DNA of 64,000 nt from JAUXFK01 sp034189035 (GTDB taxonomy: Bacteria > Desulfobacterota > UBA8473): positions 12,986 to 76,985 of the forward strand of contig JAXHVA010000008.1 of assembly GCA_034189035.1 (NCBI GenBank), in the 5' to 3' direction. A program made the translations under genes and the position numbers. Under the pieces are notes generated by a model that saw only the letters and a program-made list of their open reading frames with translations, was not told where the DNA came from and made no database searches. Below are positions 48,536 to 57,620 of this stretch, piece after piece; the first letter of the stretch is position 1; each line of letters begins with the position of its first letter.

Positions 48536-49774
48536 ATGATTACTTTTTGGTCGAAGAGGATTCTATTTTTAAAAAGACTGATGGGATTACACCTTGTTAC
48601 ATTTATCTGTTTTTTGTTGGGAGTCTTGTTTATTCAAACGTACAATGCTCACACAGCCTGCAACCCGCAGTTTGAACAAGTCAATATAAATGGTTTCGGA
48701 AACATTTCTAACAGATATTCATGGAGCATGAAAGTCTTTAACAATTATCTCTATGTCGGCACGAGAAACCACGATGATGGCGGTGAGATCTGGCGTTATG
48801 ACGGTACAGACTGGGAAAACGTAGTCTCTGGCGGGTTCACCTCTATGAATAATACAGGTTTTCGAAATATGGCGGTTCTTAACGGCGCAATATATGCTGG
48901 TACGAATAACGAAATTTCAGGTGCAGAACTCATACGCAGCTTCGATGGTACGAATTGGGAAGTCGTCATAGACAATGGATTTGGTAATATGGAAAACGCA
49001 TCAATTCGTGGGATGAAAGTTTTTATCGGTTATCTTTATATCGGTCTTCAAAATACAGCAGATGGTCCCGGACAGCTTTTCCGTACCGAAGATGGTACGA
49101 ACTTCACCCCTGTCACCCTCGACGGCTTCGGCAATACGGATAATGCCTCCATACACACGCTGGAGGTGTTCAATGGTCGGTTGTACGCTGCTACAAAGAA
49201 TCGTGAAGGTGGCTTGCAAGTATGGCGCAATTCGGATGTGGATGGCTTGATTTTTGAGATGGTCGTCGGTCCGGGTGCTGCTACCTCGGAAGGCTTTGGG
49301 AACAAACGCGGGAATCGTACACCCATGGATATGCATATATTCAACGGCCAAATGTATATAGGCTCTATTAATGCAGGGAGAGGATTCGGTGTCTGGCGGA
49401 CATCGGACGGGCTTACCTACGAACAGGTCGTATTTAACGGCTTCGGTGATTTTGGCAATGCATATCCCTGGCGCTTTGAGACATATGAAAACCATATATG
49501 GTTAGGCACCTTTAATTATCTTAACATTATATTCAACAAGGGTGGTTCGCTGTGGCGGAGTTCCACTGGAAACCTCGACGAATGGGAAGAAATGATAGGC
49601 AGGCATGGCATCTATATGGGATATGGCTTTGATAACCCCTGCGTCTGGGGAATACGTTCTTTTGCAGTCTTTCAAGGTAAACTCTATATAGGTACTGCAA
49701 TCAATAAGTGGTGTCGGATAAAAAAATATTTGGGCACAGAGATATGGGAATGGCCCGGAGAGGAATGTCCATAA
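48536..49774 (+). CDS. Beta-propeller-like protein B, secreted
   Basis: 412 aa. An N-terminal hydrophobic signal (residues about 18-40, LVTFICFLLGVLFI) is followed by seven clear blades of about 50 residues. The unit reads roughly NGFGN-N-MxVFNxxLYxGTxN-GxxIWRxxDG-WExVV; examples are MKVFNNYLYVGTRN, LEVFNGRLYAATKN and FAVFQGKLYIGTAI. Cysteines near the start (ACN) and end (CVW, CRIK, EEC) could close the ring by disulfide. It is presumably periplasmic or surface exposed. ATG 48536 has AAAGGAA upstream. The function is unknown; the placement beside the HlyD fusion suggests a partner in export or product handling. Confidence 0.8.
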   Translation: MITFWSKRILFLKRLMGLHLVTFICFLLGVLFIQTYNAHTACNPQFEQVNINGFGNISNRYSWSMKVFNNYLYVGTRNHDDGGEIWRYDGTDWENVVSGGFTSMNNTGFRNMAVLNGAIYAGTNNEISGAELIRSFDGTNWEVVIDNGFGNMENASIRGMKVFIGYLYIGLQNTADGPGQLFRTEDGTNFTPVTLDGFGNTDNASIHTLEVFNGRLYAATKNREGGLQVWRNSDVDGLIFEMVVGPGAATSEGFGNKRGNRTPMDMHIFNGQMYIGSINAGRGFGVWRTSDGLTYEQVVFNGFGDFGNAYPWRFETYENHIWLGTFNYLNIIFNKGGSLWRSSTGNLDEWEEMIGRHGIYMGYGFDNPCVWGIRSFAVFQGKLYIGTAINKWCRIKKYLGTEIWEWPGEECP

Positions 49775-49808
49775 TTGAAACACAGCAAGAGGGGTACTTA
49801 TAAATATC

Positions 49809-50732
49809 ATGGCTGCTCCACTTTTTCTACTCGCACCACCGAGATCTTACACTTCCCTGATCAATGCGATGCTCGGTCAACATCCACAAGCATTTGGGTT
49901 GCCTGAACTCAACCTATTTAATATTAGAAAAATAAAGGATCTCTGGCGCAGGGTATCAGATGAGATAGGAGGCGATACTACTCGCCGTCATGGATTGCTC
50001 AGAGCCGTGGCTGAGATCTATGCCGGAGAGCAAACACCTGCAACGATTGTTATGGCCCATCATTGGGCTGCTGCACGTGAGGATCGAAATACTGGGGAGG
50101 TGTATTATGAGTTAGTCGCCAAGATAGATCCCCTGATACCTGTTGAGAAGAGTCCTGCTTATACAATATCTATGAAACGTCTATCACGTATATATAAGAC
50201 TTTTCCGGATGCCCATTTTATTCATCTGGTTCGTCATCCTATTCCACAAGGCAGATCCGTTATGAACCTTAATAACGGAATATTTGCTTATTTTGTGAAT
50301 TCATTTGAATTTACATATGATCGTGCAATTGTTGATCCACAGATAGCCTGGCATGATATAAACATCAATATCTGTAACTTTCTTGACATGGTCCCTAAAG
50401 GTCAGAAAAAACGTATAATGGGGGAGGAATTTATGAAGTATCCTCAAGAGTATATGAAAGCGATATGCCGTTGGCTTGGAATTTGTGATGATGAGGATGC
50501 GATTCAAGCGATGATGCATCCAGAACAATCACCCTTTGCTTGTTTTGGGCCCATCTCTGCATTATTTGGCAATGACCCTAATTTTCTTCGTAATCCTGCC
50601 TTTCGCCAGCATACACCCAAGGTTCCACCACTGGATGAGGCTCTTCCCTGGCGAGATGATGGTAAAGGCCTACGACCGGAAGTGATTTATCTTGCAAAAA
50701 AATTCGGTTATGTTGATCAACCGAATAATTGA
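49809..50732 (+). CDS. Sulfotransferase family protein
   Basis: 307 aa, cytoplasmic. It has the 5'-phosphosulfate loop LLAPPRSYTSLINAMLGQHP starting at residue 7 (Arg12, Ser13) and the 3'-phosphate motif HLVRHPIPQGRSVM at about residue 139, the two PAPS-binding signatures. Family members transfer sulfate from PAPS to a hydroxyl or amine. Its place in the operon suggests sulfation of the megasynthase product or of a carrier-bound intermediate. No PAPS-generating genes are in the window. The ribosome site is weak (AGGGGT well upstream of ATG 49809). Confidence 0.87.
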   Translation: MAAPLFLLAPPRSYTSLINAMLGQHPQAFGLPELNLFNIRKIKDLWRRVSDEIGGDTTRRHGLLRAVAEIYAGEQTPATIVMAHHWAAAREDRNTGEVYYELVAKIDPLIPVEKSPAYTISMKRLSRIYKTFPDAHFIHLVRHPIPQGRSVMNLNNGIFAYFVNSFEFTYDRAIVDPQIAWHDININICNFLDMVPKGQKKRIMGEEFMKYPQEYMKAICRWLGICDDEDAIQAMMHPEQSPFACFGPISALFGNDPNFLRNPAFRQHTPKVPPLDEALPWRDDGKGLRPEVIYLAKKFGYVDQPNN

Positions 50733-50745
50733 GAGAGGGGAATAA

Positions 50746-51177
50746 ATGACAAAACCCGTCGAATCGGACAAACAGTCTTTGCAACTGAATAAAAGGAAGA
50801 AGATCGGTTTAATCGATACTGAACCGCAAAACTCAAGAAAGTCCATTGAGGGGCTAACTGTCCGGCAACAGGCTCTACGTGAAGCAGCAATCAAAACCTT
50901 TAAAGCGAATAAGATAAAAGCATACATCGAAAAGCAGATTACGCATATTAATGTGAGCCAGCAAATTGGTGAGGAAATCCTTTTCCTCTTTGATAAGAAT
51001 GGAAATCCGCCAGCCAATCTCCCCCTCGAAGACATTATTGAAGAGCGCAAAAAAATTGAGGCCCAAATTCGCTGGTTAGAGGCACTCTGCTCAGAGATGC
51101 GTAATCAACTCAGTAAGATAAAAGAAATTGAGGACCTTACCCTTGAGTCCACAGGAATATACCAGGGAAAAGTATAA
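50746..51177 (+). CDS. Small hypothetical coiled-coil protein
   Basis: 143 aa, highly charged, with no signal peptide or membrane helix. The N-terminal 40 residues are basic and probably disordered; residues about 50-75 and 100-130 are predicted helices (EERKKIEAQIRWLEALCSEM has a heptad pattern). A good GAGAGGGGA site precedes ATG 50746, and the gene is only 13 bp after the sulfotransferase, so it is very likely expressed. I do not recognise a family; an accessory or docking role for the synthases is conceivable. Confidence 0.65.
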   Translation: MTKPVESDKQSLQLNKRKKIGLIDTEPQNSRKSIEGLTVRQQALREAAIKTFKANKIKAYIEKQITHINVSQQIGEEILFLFDKNGNPPANLPLEDIIEERKKIEAQIRWLEALCSEMRNQLSKIKEIEDLTLESTGIYQGKV

Positions 51178-51235
51178 TCGGTTCGAACTCGTTTCTTGGA
51201 CAAACAAAGGACATACAATTGAAAGGAAAAAGGAT

Positions 51236-52168
51236 ATGATGTCGTCATCACAGATAGTCTTTTTCTTCATACTGCTTCCTGTTCTTTTAATCTTCGGAGT
51301 GGCTGATGCAGAAAAAGGAAAATCAAAGGAGTATAAACTGGTCGTGAATGGTATTGAACGGAGTTATATTCTTTATAAACCGTTATGTACGAATTCTAGA
51401 GAATTACCCCTCATGATCGTTCTTCATGGTGGCTTGGGTAATGCCAAGCATGTACAAGAGGTGACCGGTATGAACGAGGTTGCAAAGACCGGCAAATTTA
51501 TTGTGGCATATCCGAACGGTATCGGAGGTCGCTTTCGTTTTACAAAAAACCGAAGAACATGGAATGCAGGTGACTGTTGTGGGAATGCAGTGAGAAAGAA
51601 CGTCAATGACATCTTATTTATTGAAAAGCTCATAGATGACATCGACTCAAAGTTCTCAATAGACACCCGGAGAGTCTATGTTACGGGGATGTCAAACGGC
51701 GCAATGATGGCATACCGCCTGGCCTGTGAAATTCCCGATAAGATAGCGGCTATAATCCCTGTAGCCGGTGCTCTCACAGTCGACAACTTTGATAATGCTA
51801 AGGATATTCCTGTATTACATATTCATGGGGATCAAGATCCAAATGTACCAATATCAGGGGGAAAAGGCCCTATGAGTTTGGCCGGGGTATCATTTCGCCC
51901 ATTGCGTGATACTGTAAAACTCATTACCCGATCGCGTCATTGTCGTACTTCTGAAAAGAAAATACTGAATGGGGGAATCGAGGTATCATCATACCGCTGC
52001 ACAAATGGAGCGCCGGTTGAGATATTTATAATCAAAGGCGGAAAGCATGTTTGGCCCGGTGGCCGTCGACGGAATAACAGTTCTCCTGATGATCAGTATA
52101 TATCTGCAAGTAAACAGGCCTGGGAATTTGCCAAACAGTTCTCTAAAAGATACGAAACAAAAAGATAA
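51236..52168 (+). CDS. Secreted esterase of the PHB-depolymerase/feruloyl-esterase (LpqC-like) family
   Basis: 310 aa. Signal peptide MMSSSQIVFFFILLPVLLIF. Alpha/beta hydrolase with oxyanion loop VLHGG, nucleophile Ser153 in TGMSNGAM, acid in HGDQDPNVP and catalytic His in GGKHVWPGG; GDCCG is the family's characteristic cysteine pair. A 36-codon-longer frame from 51128 overlaps the upstream gene and lacks a site, whereas AAAGG precedes ATG 51236. Secreted members hydrolyse polyester, feruloyl or acetyl esters. Here it could act on the exported product. Confidence 0.88.
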   Translation: MMSSSQIVFFFILLPVLLIFGVADAEKGKSKEYKLVVNGIERSYILYKPLCTNSRELPLMIVLHGGLGNAKHVQEVTGMNEVAKTGKFIVAYPNGIGGRFRFTKNRRTWNAGDCCGNAVRKNVNDILFIEKLIDDIDSKFSIDTRRVYVTGMSNGAMMAYRLACEIPDKIAAIIPVAGALTVDNFDNAKDIPVLHIHGDQDPNVPISGGKGPMSLAGVSFRPLRDTVKLITRSRHCRTSEKKILNGGIEVSSYRCTNGAPVEIFIIKGGKHVWPGGRRRNNSSPDDQYISASKQAWEFAKQFSKRYETKR

Positions 52169-52174
52169 CCTATT

Positions 52175-53686
52175 ATGTTAATTCGAGAAAGAATAACACA
52201 TCTCATGGATGCTTATATGAATGCGTGGAATACTAACCTCTGTAGAAAAGTCTTTCGGATACATAAACGTTTGCTTTCCTACCTTGTAGTACCCCTGATC
52301 TTAGGGTGTGGGATAATGCAAGGCTATGAGCGGCCAAAAGCGGATATTCACCAATACTGGCGTGTAGAATATCAAGAGGCTGAAGCTTTGGCTAATACTG
52401 CTTGGTGGGAAAATTTCCAGGATCCGGTACTCAACGAGTTGATCAAGACTGCACTCAGTGAAAACAAAGATTTACGCATAGCATCTGCTCGTGTTGAAGA
52501 ATTCGAAAGTCGCTTACAGGCAACTCAATCAGACTTCTATCCACAGATTTACTATGGGGGCTCTGTAAGCCGCTACCAGGAAACCTTGGAACGAGTAATC
52601 CCTCTTCCAGAGGATGTTGATCGTATAAATTACAATTTCCAGGCGATGCTAAATCTAAACTGGGAACTAGACATATGGGGTCGTATTCATGGAAAAACAG
52701 ATGCTGCTCGTGCAGAAGTTCTCTCAACAGAAGAAGCCCGTCAAGGAGTCATCCTGACGCTCGTATCTGCTGTGGCTAATAGTTACTTTGAGCTATTGAG
52801 TCTTGATAGACAACTGGAAATTTCCCTTCAAACAATGGCTTCTAGAAAGGATTCATTACGCTTGTTTGAAGGGAAAAAAAAGGGAGGACAGATTTCTGAG
52901 TTGGAACTCGCCCAGGTCAGATCCGCATACGAGCAGATCGCAATACTAATTCCAATACTCGAGCTCAAAATACCTTTGCAGGAAAATTCTCTGTCCGTGC
53001 TGCTGGGAAGGAATCCTGGGCCTATTAAGCGAGGTAAGAAACTGCTGGATACATTGGCCATGCCGAAAATCCCACTGGTTATCCCTTCAGATCTTCTTGT
53101 TCGGCGACCTGATATCCGCCAAAGTGAACAGAATTTAATCGCCGCCAATGCAAGAATCAAAGTAGCCAGAACCAAATATTTCCCTTCCATATCCCTCACC
53201 GGTGAATATGGTTACAACAGTCCGGAAAGCTCTGAATTGTTTGAGACTTCTGCAAATATGTGGGATGCGAGCGCTGGAGTTATAGGTTCTATTTTTACAG
53301 GAGGACGTATTAAAGGTGAAGTTCGCCAGACTGAGGCCAAGTATAAACAATTGTTAAATGACTATCAAAACACAATACAGACTGCGCTTAGAGAGGTAAA
53401 CGACTCTCTTATTAGCATACAGAAACTACGGGAGCTCTTACAGATAGAGGCCCGTCATATAAGCGTACTGAAAGATTACGCCTATTTTGCCCGTAGTAGC
53501 TATGATGCAGGATATTCAACCTACCTTACAGTACTCGACGCTGAGAGAGCACTATATGGTGCTCAAATCAGATATATTCAAACTCAAAAAGACCTGTTCT
53601 CAGCAATGGTAAACACCTATAACGCAATGGGAGGCGGATGGGAAACAGAAGCTACTCAGTCAGAAGATTCAACCAAAGGGAAGTGA
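52175..53686 (+). CDS. NodT/OprM-type outer-membrane efflux lipoprotein
   Basis: 503 aa. A signal-like hydrophobic stretch ends in LILGCG, a plausible lipobox with the cysteine at about residue 45, so the start may in fact be one of the internal methionines at residues 11 or 15. Family signatures are WWENFQDPVLNELIKTAL, LDIWGRI, VRRPDIRQSEQNLIAANARI and SIFTGGRI. It forms a trimeric outer-membrane exit duct. It begins six bases after the esterase stop codon. The HlyD-fusion protein in the same operon is the obvious adaptor partner. Confidence 0.9.
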   Translation: MLIRERITHLMDAYMNAWNTNLCRKVFRIHKRLLSYLVVPLILGCGIMQGYERPKADIHQYWRVEYQEAEALANTAWWENFQDPVLNELIKTALSENKDLRIASARVEEFESRLQATQSDFYPQIYYGGSVSRYQETLERVIPLPEDVDRINYNFQAMLNLNWELDIWGRIHGKTDAARAEVLSTEEARQGVILTLVSAVANSYFELLSLDRQLEISLQTMASRKDSLRLFEGKKKGGQISELELAQVRSAYEQIAILIPILELKIPLQENSLSVLLGRNPGPIKRGKKLLDTLAMPKIPLVIPSDLLVRRPDIRQSEQNLIAANARIKVARTKYFPSISLTGEYGYNSPESSELFETSANMWDASAGVIGSIFTGGRIKGEVRQTEAKYKQLLNDYQNTIQTALREVNDSLISIQKLRELLQIEARHISVLKDYAYFARSSYDAGYSTYLTVLDAERALYGAQIRYIQTQKDLFSAMVNTYNAMGGGWETEATQSEDSTKGK

Positions 53687-53768
53687 AAGATCCAAACGAG
53701 CTTTAACATTGAAAAAAAGAAGACTAATATTATTATAATTTACAAAAACCAAAAAAGGAGGATATCTC

Positions 53769-55394
53769 ATGAAGAACGTCAATCAAAATGGAACTTCATA
53801 TTTAAGGAATATATTGGGGCCAGCCGTTATAAAGCTATTTTTTATTTGTCTTTTCTTGTGCCTGTCCGTGTTCATAACCCTAGAGAGCGCCCAGGCCTGG
53901 ATTAACTCAAACACTCTGTTAGCAAGAGCCGAACCAGATGAATGTTACGCCGGTATCGGAGTGGATTATCCAAGTGGTCCACCATGCCCGTCTGGCAGCG
54001 TAGAAAAAGTCAATCAGGCCTATGTATGGGGACTTACCCAGGAAGGAGATAATCTATGGTTTGGCACAGGGGCCAATGTAGAATGTGGTACTGTTGGTGC
54101 TGTATTGGGTGATATACTCTGCAAAACTGAATTTTTGGGCCTATGTGCTCCCTATGAAACTAATTCCTATGTATGTGAATTCGGCCATAGCCAGATAGCC
54201 AGAGAAAACCCTCTTGTAACTGCCTCAAATGGAGACTGGCGACCTCCAAAAATCTATCAATACATACTGTCAACAGGCGAGTTGATCGATCGAACGCCAA
54301 ATGATCCAATGATAGATCTCTGCAAGGGAATCCGCTCTGCTGGATCACATAATGGCGTGGCTTTTTTAGCTGGTGGGTCTTTGAAGAATACTGTAATCAT
54401 GTTTGCCTTTGATGCACAAAACGGGGACTATCTCGGGGCAAAAGAATTCACTAACAGTAATACAATACGAAAGTGGCTGGTCGTAAAAAATCAGTTATAT
54501 ACAGGTGTATTGGGGAATCAAGCAGGCAGAATCATGCGCTGGCACGGAAGCCATAATGACCTGTGGAATTTCAAGTTGGTAGGTACTGTCAAAGGAACCC
54601 CAAGAGAGCTTGCCGAATATATCGATGGAAACGGTCAAAGCCGTATAGCTGTTCACGCAGCAGGTATATGGATCAGCCCGGCGATTCAGTCTCAGGGTCT
54701 TACACAATCGGATGCGATTAACTGGAAAGAGATATGGACACCAGCAGATTACGAGCCTTGTGACATTGTTAGATTAACCTATGGAGCGGGAGATCTCCAC
54801 TATTTCGACGGCTGGCTCTATTTCGGAACCATGCATCTCTCTCCTGGTCTTGCATTATTGGTCGACCCAAAGATACTACCAGGCACTTGGAGGGCGACAA
54901 CTATCTGGAGAGCGCGGAACCTTGAAAACTCGAATCCGGAGATCCAGCTTCTTTATGGAGAGGCCGAACTGCTTGCATACAACAAAAAGACTAAGTGGTT
55001 CGACCTTGTCCCGAATGTTGGTGGCTACCAACCACTTTACGGTTCGTCTGGATTTGGCAACCGTTACAATAACTATGCCTGGACTATGGAGGTAATAGAC
55101 GATCATCTGTTTGTAGGTACTATGGATTGCAGCTACTTGACTGTGAGTGATCCTGAACAGATCGCACCGCTTGAGTTCGGTGCGGATTTGTGGCGCTTCG
55201 ATTCTTCAAATAGTCCAGCCGTGGCCGAAGACATCAGTGGCTTGGGTAATCCCCTCAATTACGGTATTCGCACCCTTATTGTATCGGAGGATGGAACGAA
55301 GCTTTATGTGGGCATGGCCAATCCAATGAATCTGGAGGAGGAAGGGGGTTGGGAACTTCGGGAACTAACCTCACACATCGCTCTGCAGGAATAA
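53769..55394 (+). CDS. Beta-propeller-like protein C, secreted
   Basis: 541 aa with a signal peptide (IKLFFICLFLCLSVFITL, cleavage near AQA). The N-terminal part is cysteine-rich (C-x motifs in YAGIG, SGPPCPSG and VECGTVG segments) and unlike A and B. The C-terminal part has blade motifs YAWTMEVIDDHLFVGTMD and GLGNPLNYGIRTL, the latter shared with propeller A. AAAAGGAGG precedes ATG 53769. It is the last gene of the cluster, followed by a strong hairpin. It is probably periplasmic or surface located; function unknown. Confidence 0.75.
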   Translation: MKNVNQNGTSYLRNILGPAVIKLFFICLFLCLSVFITLESAQAWINSNTLLARAEPDECYAGIGVDYPSGPPCPSGSVEKVNQAYVWGLTQEGDNLWFGTGANVECGTVGAVLGDILCKTEFLGLCAPYETNSYVCEFGHSQIARENPLVTASNGDWRPPKIYQYILSTGELIDRTPNDPMIDLCKGIRSAGSHNGVAFLAGGSLKNTVIMFAFDAQNGDYLGAKEFTNSNTIRKWLVVKNQLYTGVLGNQAGRIMRWHGSHNDLWNFKLVGTVKGTPRELAEYIDGNGQSRIAVHAAGIWISPAIQSQGLTQSDAINWKEIWTPADYEPCDIVRLTYGAGDLHYFDGWLYFGTMHLSPGLALLVDPKILPGTWRATTIWRARNLENSNPEIQLLYGEAELLAYNKKTKWFDLVPNVGGYQPLYGSSGFGNRYNNYAWTMEVIDDHLFVGTMDCSYLTVSDPEQIAPLEFGADLWRFDSSNSPAVAEDISGLGNPLNYGIRTLIVSEDGTKLYVGMANPMNLEEEGGWELRELTSHIALQE

Positions 55395-55432
55395 AGGCGG
55401 AACACAGTGAGCTAGAATCGATATCTATAACA

Positions 55433-55466
55433 GCGTTACCGCAATGCCTAAGTATCGCGGTAACGC
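55433..55466. terminator. Strong hairpin ending the cluster
   Basis: Ten-base perfect G+C-containing arms (55433-55442 and 55457-55466) with a 14-base loop lie 38 bp after the last cluster gene and before a convergent gene. There is no U-tract, so it may act as a bidirectional barrier, a processing site or a protein-binding palindrome. Confidence 0.5.
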
Positions 55467-55504
55467 GGCAACTCTATATAAATTGATTCTTATGAAATAC
55501 TTCT

Positions 55505-56482
55505 CTAGGTTCTTGGATTCAATAAAGAAGACCATGAACTCATATATCTTGACTCATTTGCAACAGGTGATGGACTTTTCGTAACAGTGTGTTGAAAATG
55601 TATGCCTTGCCCCTCCAGGGCGTAATCTCTTGCTCTGTATGGATCATAACCTCCGAATGTACAATCAATTAAAGCATCCAGGGGTGAGCGAATAGCCAAG
55701 TAATCCAAGTCATTATCCTCTCGGTCTAATGGTACCATATGGTTCGCATCAAATTCGCCTTCCACAACATTATAATACGCTTTTTTTGAATCTAAAATAG
55801 CTATTTTTGTGAAAATATCAATTGCCATGCGATGATCGCATACATAATCCTCATTGTATACTTGTATTATCAGATTAGCATGCTCTGGAAAGTTTTCTAA
55901 TTGGCTGTCATTTATTTCATAAGAGTACCAGGGCGCCATCATAAACAGGAATGCTGCCTGTGTTCCCCAACCTTTCTCTATCAGCCCTTTCCAGGCCATA
56001 GCCGGTACAGCACCTGCCCCAAATGAGTGTCCCAGAAAGCCAACTTTTTGCAAATTAAACTTCGTTGTATATCGTTCAGTAGCCTCTTTAAATCCATTCC
56101 ACATAATCTCATAACGTTTTGAAATGCTACTACTTAAAATAGGATAGGGAGAATAAACCACAGCAAGTCCCTTAGAAACTAAGTGAGTAACTAATGTTCT
56201 GTACGAGATCCATTTTGTTGAGCCAAAGCCATGAGAAAAAAACAATACAGGTACAGGCTCAGAAAGTTCTGCCGGAAGAAAGACAGTTACAGGCTCTCCC
56301 TTGCGAGAGAGGCTCCACTTCGAGTTTTCAAAGGTCTCTGATACCATTGTATAAGGACCTGCTTCCCCGTATTCTGTTTGTGAAGTTGTACTATGTAAGT
56401 TTTGCGCAGAGTTAATCGGACGACTTAACAAAGTACCGAACACAAGATATACAGTAACTAAACCAACAACAAATGACTTCAC
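55505..56482 (-). CDS. Secreted alpha/beta hydrolase (PAF-acetylhydrolase/PETase/chlorophyllase-like), copy 2
   Basis: 325 aa with a signal peptide (MKSFVVGLVTVYLVFGTLL). Lipase-type core: oxyanion FFSHGFGSTKW, nucleophile in GFLGHSFGAGAVPAM, candidate acid in the VYNEDYVCDHRM block and His in DANHMVP. These enzymes act on ester bonds in lipids or polyesters. The start is GTG 56482 with AGGAGG at 56491-56496. It is a clear tandem duplicate of the next gene upstream and convergent with the lipid cluster, so an extracellular role on its product is possible but unproven. Confidence 0.85.
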   Translation of the reverse strand: MKSFVVGLVTVYLVFGTLLSRPINSAQNLHSTTSQTEYGEAGPYTMVSETFENSKWSLSRKGEPVTVFLPAELSEPVPVLFFSHGFGSTKWISYRTLVTHLVSKGLAVVYSPYPILSSSISKRYEIMWNGFKEATERYTTKFNLQKVGFLGHSFGAGAVPAMAWKGLIEKGWGTQAAFLFMMAPWYSYEINDSQLENFPEHANLIIQVYNEDYVCDHRMAIDIFTKIAILDSKKAYYNVVEGEFDANHMVPLDREDNDLDYLAIRSPLDALIDCTFGGYDPYRARDYALEGQGIHFQHTVTKSPSPVANESRYMSSWSSLLNPRT

Positions 56483-56570
56483 AAAAACTACCTCCTTATC
56501 AATAGACTACCATTTATTTGATTACAATTTGTATACTCATTTGAACTGAGCAATAAATGCCATTTAATAA

Positions 56571-56626
56571 AGAGCAGGAAAATATGTTCGCTTTTCCCGG
56601 TTTGATTTATTTAATTCCTGCTCTTG
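56571..56626. terminator. Hairpin between the tandem hydrolase genes
   Basis: Eleven-base perfect arms (56571-56581 and 56616-56626) enclose a 34-base loop in the 163-bp gap between the two hydrolases. It may terminate the upstream gene or serve as a regulatory structure. Confidence 0.4.
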
Positions 56627-56645
56627 AAAGAAAAACCAATACTTA

Positions 56646-57620
56646 CTAACGCCTTGGATTTGAATAATTAGACCAACGCCATAGATATTTAGACTCGCCT
56701 GCTATGATTTCAGGATCTTTCGTAACATTATGTTGAAAATGCACACCTTTGCCCTCCAAGGAATAATCATATCCGTCGTTTGGATCAGCAATTTCGAACG
56801 TAAAATCGATTAAAGCATCTAAGGGTGTCAAAATAGCCAAACGGTCCAACTCATTTACCCTACGGTCTGAAGGTACTGAATGTTCAGCATTAAAGAGTCC
56901 TTTCTCAACATTGTAATATGCTTTTCTTGAATATGGAGTTCCAATATTTTCAAAAACATCAATCGCCATGCGATGATCGCAAATAGCATCCTCATTGTAT
57001 ACCTGTACAATTATATTGGCATCTTCTGGAAAATCGTCCATTTTTGTATCAGTCATGTCATGAACATACCAGGGAGCCATCATAAATAAGAATGCCCCTT
57101 GTCTTCCCCAGTCTTCCTCCATCAAAGCTTTCCAGGCTATAGCTGGTACAGCTCCAGCTCCAAAAGAGTGCCCTAGGAAGCCAACTTTTTGTAAGTCGAA
57201 CCGCGCTTCATAATGATCAGCAGCCTCAAGAAACCCATTCCATATAATCTCATAACGTTCTGAAATGCTGTTATTTATTCCTAGAGTAGGATATGGAGAA
57301 TAAACCACTGCAAATCCCCTTGAAACTAAATGAGTGAGCAGTGATTTGTAGAAAATCCATTTTGTTGCGCCAAAGCCGTGTAAAAAGAACAATACAGGTA
57401 CAGCCTCAGAAATTTCAGCAGGAAAAAGAACGGTTACAGGCTCTCCTTTTAGCCACATTGAGTTTCTAAAACTCTCTTCAACCATTGTATAGGGTCCGGA
57501 TTCACCGTATTCTATTTGCATAGTTGCGCTATGAAGATTTTGCATAGTTTCAATTGGATAACCTAATGAACTCACAAACACTAAACAGAACATAATCAAA
57601 CCAACAACAAACGTTTTCAT
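56646..57620 (-). CDS. Secreted alpha/beta hydrolase (PAF-acetylhydrolase/PETase/chlorophyllase-like), copy 1
   Basis: 324 aa with signal peptide MKTFVVGLIMFCLVFVSSLG. It is parallel to copy 2 over the whole length: FFLHGFGATKW, GFLGHSFGAGAVPAI and AEHSVP. Differences cluster after residue 60, where copy 1 lacks the short SLSRK insertion, and at the His loop. ATG 57620 is preceded by AGGAGG. A 900-bp non-coding stretch lies upstream, so it probably has its own promoter. Confidence 0.85.
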   Translation of the reverse strand: MKTFVVGLIMFCLVFVSSLGYPIETMQNLHSATMQIEYGESGPYTMVEESFRNSMWLKGEPVTVLFPAEISEAVPVLFFLHGFGATKWIFYKSLLTHLVSRGFAVVYSPYPTLGINNSISERYEIIWNGFLEAADHYEARFDLQKVGFLGHSFGAGAVPAIAWKALMEEDWGRQGAFLFMMAPWYVHDMTDTKMDDFPEDANIIVQVYNEDAICDHRMAIDVFENIGTPYSRKAYYNVEKGLFNAEHSVPSDRRVNELDRLAILTPLDALIDFTFEIADPNDGYDYSLEGKGVHFQHNVTKDPEIIAGESKYLWRWSNYSNPRR

